Below, one piece after another: positions 58,981 to 64,000 of a stretch of DNA of 64,000 nucleotides. The notes under the pieces were generated by a model that saw only the letters and a list, made by a program, of their open reading frames with translations, was not told the DNA's origin and did no database searches. Source of the stretch: Liquidambar formosana (taxonomy: Eukaryota > Streptophyta > Magnoliopsida > Saxifragales > Altingiaceae); assembly GCA_039720395.1 (NCBI GenBank), contig CM077824.1, forward strand, positions 27,481,278 to 27,545,277, written 5' to 3'. The first letter of the stretch is position 1. Every line of letters begins with the position of its first letter. Made by a program: the position numbers and the translations under genes.

Positions 58981-59426
58981 GTGCAGTTTTGAGGTAACTC
59001 TTTTTAGTCCTTTGAAATAGCATGTAATTTTTTTTTTCTTTTTTAGTGTGAAATAATTAATTGAAAATTTTATATATTATTTTTTGTGAACTCAATATGG
59101 ACGTGATAAACAATTCAAAGATTATAGAAATACTAATGCAAAATAAGATCCAGTACTCCATGAGAACTTTGTTTTGGATTTATTGGTTTTGTTGGTAGGG
59201 GCAATAGCAATAAACTAGGGATACATGGTACTGTCAGTTCCTAAAAGGAAACCTAGATCTGTTGGAGATGTGTGTGCTTAATTCATGTGGCAAATTATGT
59301 CTTTAGGTGTGATGCCTACAGGACCTTAGATGTAATGCCAAAGGGATTCTAGGAGTGATTTGTAGATTATCCTTTTTTTCTTTCACTTCCCATGTTGTGC
59401 TTTCTTTAAATTCAACAAAAATCTTC

Positions 59427-59457
<31 letters not shown>

Positions 59458-60190
59458 TCCAAACAATCAAACCTACAATTGTATTTTTATGACCTCAACC
59501 TTTCTCCCACCTTTAAACCTTCGCCCTAAATGCCCAAACCCCCAAATAGCTGAATCTAAAACTTCCAGTTTTTAACCAATGGTCCAAATTGAGTAGACTT
59601 AAACAAAGCTTCTCCATGACCTTATCATAAGGCTTAAGCAGACAATATCTACACATTTTTGTGCATTTTTTATGACTTAATGCCCATGAATAACATGAAT
59701 CATTTCTTCTTTGAATGCTTTCTTCTCCTTTTTGGTAATAATCACTAATACATCTCTTTAAGATCGTTTTGAGTCTATTCTAGCATTATAGCATTTCTTT
59801 CTGGGTTCATTTTAATCACTTTGGGGGGTCTTTCCTTTTACTATTTTCAAGAATTTAGGCATCAGAAAGACAACTAGGCCTTCAGAAGCCTAAAAATAAG
59901 TTTAAATGGTGTTATCAACAGAGTAACACTTTCTGACTTGGTCATAGCAGCCCTTATGGTAAGCCTCAACTCCGTAAGCTTAGTAGATGTTACTTTTATA
60001 ACCTAAAGCTAACCTAGACTTTCATGGGTGTGCTTTATGACAAAAAATTGCATTTTAAAGAAATCTGGCCATTTTAACCGCTTAGAGATGGTCATTTTGA
60101 AGTAAACATAAAACACCTTTGAAAAGATCTTGATAAAGCACAATTTAGAACACAACTTTTTATTTTATGAGAAACTTAGAACACACTTGG

Positions 60191-60192
<2 letters not shown>

Positions 60193-60230
<38 letters not shown>
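60193..60230. repeat. long poly-T tract
   Basis: An uninterrupted run of 38 T, followed by further T-rich sequence to about 60255. Confidence 0.9.
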
Positions 60231-60231
<1 letters not shown>

Positions 60232-61099
60232 TTTTTTTATTTTTATTTTTTTTTAATTTTGAAAATGATGATAATATCGGATATATAGTTAACAAGCAAG
60301 TGAAGACATGAATTTATACCAAGTGTCTTCCTAAAGGGATGCCCTAGACAATAGCGGGCTACACTTTTGGAGACGTGGCCCAAAAGAAAGAAAGGAAATT
60401 TACATTAAAATAAAGCAATGAAAGCTTTCTTTGAATTTTTACTATTTCAATCAATACTCACCATTTCCAAGCAGAGTTAAGTTCAGTCAATGATCCATCA
60501 TCTCAAACATAGGTATACCCATTAGATTCAAGGTTTTTAGGTGCATTTTGATGCATGATATGGAAACACAGTTGCCAAAAACATAAACTTAAGCTAAAAG
60601 CAATAAATAAATAAACAAACAAACTTTTTAGTGGTGGTTTACACCATTTAAATCCATTTTGAAGCTCTTAAAGCCTATTAAGCACCAAATAAAACAAAAG
60701 TAGTAACGAACAAAAGTGAGAAACAAGACTTTTGGGGCCTTTTGGTTTTTTGGTTTTGTTTTTGTTTTTTGTTTTTTTGGCTGTGAGAGCCTTTTGGTTC
60801 TAAATCTAAAGCACATGTACTTGAAAACACTAAAGGTAAATTAAGAGCCACTTTCTTTTTTTTTAACTGAGGAGTCCCTAGTGCTACACGATTTTGAAGG
60901 CTTTATCCCAACCATGGGGAGTTGGTTAGGAAGAGGTATCAAACACACATAAGGCTAAATAGAGAAGGGAGAGTGAAGAAATGTACAAGGAGAGTGCTTA
61001 AAGGCTCTTAAATGTAGTCTTACCTTTTTGTTCAAGCTTTTCTGGCTCTTCAAGACCATTTGATGGTGTTTGGCCTCTAAGGAAAAGAATTTTCAAGAG

Positions 61100-61100
<1 letters not shown>

Positions 61101-61143
<43 letters not shown>
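61101..61143. repeat. (CT)n microsatellite
   Basis: About 20 uninterrupted CT units. Confidence 0.95.
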
Positions 61144-61146
<3 letters not shown>

Positions 61147-61185
61147 CATTCATTTTCTCTATTCCAGCATCTAGCATTAGGATGT

Positions 61186-61660
61186 GTTAAGTTTCCAACC
61201 TAATAGCCTAAGTTGTTAGATTGAGGGCCCAAACGGGTATATGAAGCGATGTTAAACTTTATATTTAATCGACATGGGATGTGGGATTTTTTTTGCTTTG
61301 ATATCACGTTAAGTTTTCAACCTAATATCCTAAGCTATTAGGTGGAGGGGATCTGGATTTGGTGCATTGAGTCACTTTACATGCACTGTAAAACTACCAT
61401 GCTATGAGCAACACGTGGAGAGAGTTGAGATTGCAGGGCTGAGATTGATTGGGCATGAAATGGTTGTCTCCAATCTCAACTCTCAATCTTAGCCCTGCAA
61501 TCTCAACTCTCTCCACGTGTCGTTCATCGTACGATAACTTCACAGTGCATTTAAAGTGACTAAATGCACCAAATCCACTTCCAAGTAGACGGGCCAAATA
61601 GGTATATGAAGCCATGTTAAACTTTATATTCAATCGATGTGGGATGTGCTATGTTTTCTT
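61186..61660. repeat. 122-bp tandem duplication split by a foldback element
   Basis: GTTAAGTTTCCAACC at 61186 and GTTAAGTTTTCAACC at 61308 begin two similar units. Both end in GGTATATGAAG, TTAAACTTTATATT and GGGATGTG. The second unit is interrupted at about 61350-61590 by the foldback element. Confidence 0.8.
61354..61577. mobile_element. MITE-like foldback element
   Basis: A near-palindromic 224-bp sequence: TGGATTTGGTGCA at the left and TGCACCAAATCCA at the right. The inner arms pair extensively, for example ACACGTGGAGAGAGTTGAGA (61411-61430) with its complement near 61500-61520, and GCAGGGCTGAGATTGA with TCAATCTTAGCCCTGC. No convincing target duplication was found, so the superfamily is open. 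Confidence 0.75.
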
Positions 61661-61687
61661 CCAACAGGATGTTATAGGCCATGTAGC

Positions 61688-62244
61688 TAGACTTGCAAAA
61701 GGATTGGATTTGGCTATATCCTAATCCCCAATCTGATCCGTTAAGCAAAAAATCCAATCTGATAATCCGACGGATCATTTATACATCAATCCAAATCCGA
61801 TTTGTTGGTTAACAAATATTCGATCCGTTTATCCTAATCCAGTCTGTTAATAAAAATAAAATCGATTTGTAGTAAGCACATTAAGAAACAATAAACATGT
61901 TAAATGAATGCTTATGAGACTATAAGACTTTCATTTGATTTTTTATATTTGGGTGGTTGTTTATGATACATGTATCACATACATGACGAAAGTTGAAAAC
62001 ATTATAATGAATCTTCAAATACTCCCTCTTATATACACCAAGTTATATATAAATAGAAACAGCATTATATAATATGTTCCCTATATTTATATATATATTG
62101 GATTAAGTTAAATCCATATCCGATTTGTTAAGTAATTGGATTAACGTATTCGGATCCTTATCGGATTATCGGATTACAAACCTCTCACCAAATACGACTA
62201 AACGGATCAGATTCAGATCAAAATCTAGTCCATTTGCAGGTCTA
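61688..62244. mobile_element. hAT-like non-autonomous element
   Basis: A 557-bp insertion with ends TAGACTTGCAAAAGGA and (reverse complement) TAGACCTGCAAATGGA, inner shared CTGATCCGTT, and an 8-bp duplication with one mismatch: CATGTAGC before, CATCTAGC after. Terminal TAG..TGCAAA and 8-bp duplications fit hAT. The interior repeats GGATTATCGGATT-like motifs and has no open frame of note. Confidence 0.75.
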
Positions 62245-63324
62245 CATCTAGCTTGAGAAGGTTCCCTTTCTTCAAAAGTGGGAAGGGTATATGTAGGAGA
62301 ATGGATGAAGTTAGTGAAATTTTCCAAGATAAAGGTATCATTTAGAGGGTACTTTGGGCAATTCAGCTCATAGTAACCATCAAGACGGCAAATTGCATGG
62401 GATAAGTGGGACAAAGGTGTAAATTGAGCAAGGTCATTTTAGGGATCCAACCATGCAGAGGTGTGCCCATTCACAAGTCTACATGTAGTTTAAAAAGTCC
62501 AACACTCCCCCTCACATGCAGGCCTAACAAGATGGAAACGGATCTGTCACATGGATAATAAACACAGGTTCACGAATGGGGCTTTCTCCTTTGAGGTCTA
62601 TGTTAGTCATATTCTTACCCTTCCTTTGACATATAAAAGTGTGCAAGTTCCCCTTTTTTTTTTTTTTTTTTTTGTCTTCTTGCAATTCTGTAGAGTGAAT
62701 CAACGTCCCTGGGAAGAGAAGCTTTGACGGGGGCATTCAATTAAAGGATTTGAACTCATTACTCATGCCCATTGGTTTGGTAAGCTTTTGTCCTTGCTTC
62801 TTTTTCTTTTATATCAAAACATTTAAGGTTTTCTTCCTTGCAATTTTATATTTTTTGTGATTTTTTTTAATTTTTTTTTTTAATATTTATGGCTATTGTC
62901 CAAACATATCAAATCTCTGTTAACATATATTTTCTCACAAACATATCAAATCTTATTTTAAATTTGTCATAGCTACCCTCTTATCATTTGTTAACATATA
63001 TTTTCTCCTAATTTCAACCCCTATTTCCCTTTAAGAGTGAGTGTTATGTCATCATATTTAAAGCACAGGGAAATCCTAAAAGTTAACATATATTTTGACA
63101 CTGTTTAGTCCAGTGACACTATTAACTATTTTAAATTTTTTAAAAGAGATGCCTCAAAAATGAAAGATGGTATTTTGGGTTCAACAAATATTGCCTCCAT
63201 ATGGAAATATGGGATGGGATCAATATAAAATCAAGGTAAATCAAGCAAAACCTTCTGTTTTATTTACCAAGGCGCTTACTTTAAGCAACTTGCCTGGTTC
63301 AATTTGTTTGCTTTGATGCTAATG
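62245..63324. other. intergenic DNA, no gene seen
   Basis: The stretch contains a T-run at 62656-62672 and low-complexity T-rich DNA near 62850-62885. A CCAACACTCCCCCTCAC motif near 62500 looks like a degenerate retroelement border on the minus strand, but no LTR pair could be found. Confidence 0.5.
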
Positions 63325-63835
63325 TCAACAGACCCTGAATGCCTTCTTTGGGAAGCAAAAAAAAGGATGAAAAGACTCTTGGGGTAGGTGACTGGAACTT
63401 GCTAAATGACTGTGATCTCATGAATTAGACCATCTCAGAAGGATACAAGATTGATTCATGTGGATTTGGTAATTATATTATTATTATTATTCCAAGCTCA
63501 TTAACTAAAAATACAAACTTTTATGTTACTTAATTCTAAGTGTGTGTGGATGCATGTTATGGAAATGAGCTATGCAACAGAGGAATTTTTGCAAGGGATA
63601 GGCTCAACAATATGCTGAGGACTTCATTGCACTCAAAGAACTTGTGAAAAGAGTTTGTGCCTAGATGCCACTACACAACCAAAGATATTGGGTCCTATAG
63701 GCTTTTACAAAAATAAATGGTTTAGTACTTTCCTTGAGGCTATAGGACCAAATGTTGTTGATGGACTAATCCATCGTATCTACATCTTTGGATATCCATA
63801 TATTTTTCTCAGTGGTTGCACTTATTTTAAATATT
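63325..63835 (+). pseudogene. heparanase-like (GH79) gene fragment
   Basis: Decayed pieces of a plant heparanase-like glycoside hydrolase family 79 gene. The block before 63468 gives LNAFFGKQKKG, then DWNLLNDCDLMN, a stop, and TISEGYKIDSCGFG before a GTAATT donor. After a ~95-bp gap comes GNELCNRGIFARD, then in another frame QYAEDFIALKELVKRVCA, and then CLDATTQPKILGPIGFYKNKW and VVDGLIHRIYIFG. GNELC carries the catalytic acid Glu of the family. Three frames, at least two stops and loss of the splice acceptor show that it is not functional. The rest of the gene is absent, apparently lost or rearranged. Confidence 0.75.
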
Positions 63836-64000
63836 AATTTTTTTTACTAAGAGACCATACATTGGCATAACTGAATAGAAATGGTGTACATGAGTAAATT
63901 TAACCAAGATTAATCAAAATTAACAATTTTTCCTTAAAGGAGGCTAAAACACTTTAGTAAATTTAAATAAAATTACTAATCCAAATTTAAATAAATTTTT

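Larger units (their letters stand above)
58788..61177. other. intergenic DNA downstream of the PPR gene
   Basis: No gene recognised. It contains a 75-bp tandem duplication, T-runs near 59428-59458 and 60193-60230, and a (CT)n run at 61101-61143. The short minus-strand frame at 60628-60816 is Lys/Pro-rich low complexity and not credible. Confidence 0.6.

Noticed and set aside
62490..62520. CCAACACTCCCCCTCAC as the polypurine tract and LTR start of a minus-strand Copia element
   Set aside because: No second LTR, primer site or coding domain was found in the flanking DNA.
1..64000. tRNA, rRNA or other structured RNA genes
   Set aside because: No cloverleaf, A/B box pair or rRNA-like block was recognised by eye. 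A covariance-model scan was not possible here.

Overview
This is nuclear DNA of a flowering plant, most likely a woody eudicot. That follows from AT-rich intergenic DNA with GT-AG introns, a PLS-class pentatricopeptide repeat gene, a Tat/Ogre-type Ty3-gypsy retrotransposon, a MuDR-like element and a Helitron that carries an RPA gene. The species cannot be named from sequence alone. Only one gene looks like an intact host gene: the PPR gene at 57168-58787. Nearly everything upstream of it is nested transposable-element sequence.

Layout. 1-10370 and, between later insertions, the blocks 17323-17479, 18737-28735 and 53165-57067 look like Helitron-derived DNA. This holds an intron-rich RepHel pseudogene (4194-10145), an RPA70-like gene (20993-24846), a candidate 5' terminus near 26129 and a convincing 3' terminus (hairpin 57036-57056, CTAG at 57064-57067, followed by T). 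The 3' end lies only 100 bp before the PPR start codon. Whether these blocks are one very large Helitron or two adjacent or nested ones is unresolved.

Into this DNA were inserted: (i) a complete MULE, 10380-17313, with ~520 bp terminal inverted repeats and a perfect 9-bp target duplication, encoding an open 8-exon transposase and, convergently, a small GRF zinc-finger/transmembrane protein; (ii) a 1.24-kb non-autonomous, gene-capturing MULE-like element, 17489-18727, also with a perfect 9-bp duplication; (iii) a 24.4-kb Tat/Ogre-type retrotransposon, 28736-53159, with 3-kb LTRs and target duplication ATACC. The retrotransposon has gag-pro, a predicted pro-RT intron, RT, two RNase H domains and integrase, all broken by stops. 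It also has two antisense ORFs and three families of tandem repeats before the 3' LTR. A solo LTR of a related family (40023-42653, duplication CTACG) is nested inside it in reverse orientation.

58788-64000 is intergenic DNA with short tandem duplications, microsatellites, a foldback element, a hAT-like non-autonomous element and a decayed heparanase-like (GH79) gene fragment at the right edge.

The observations most worth following up are the two antisense ORFs that share a CCGGTT-cluster plus TATA-box arrangement with the LTR promoter, the hairpin-bearing tandem repeats with compensated stems, the GRF gene inside an intact MULE, the all-phase-1 intron structure of the Helitron gene, and the G-poor plus strand of the Helitron-derived blocks.
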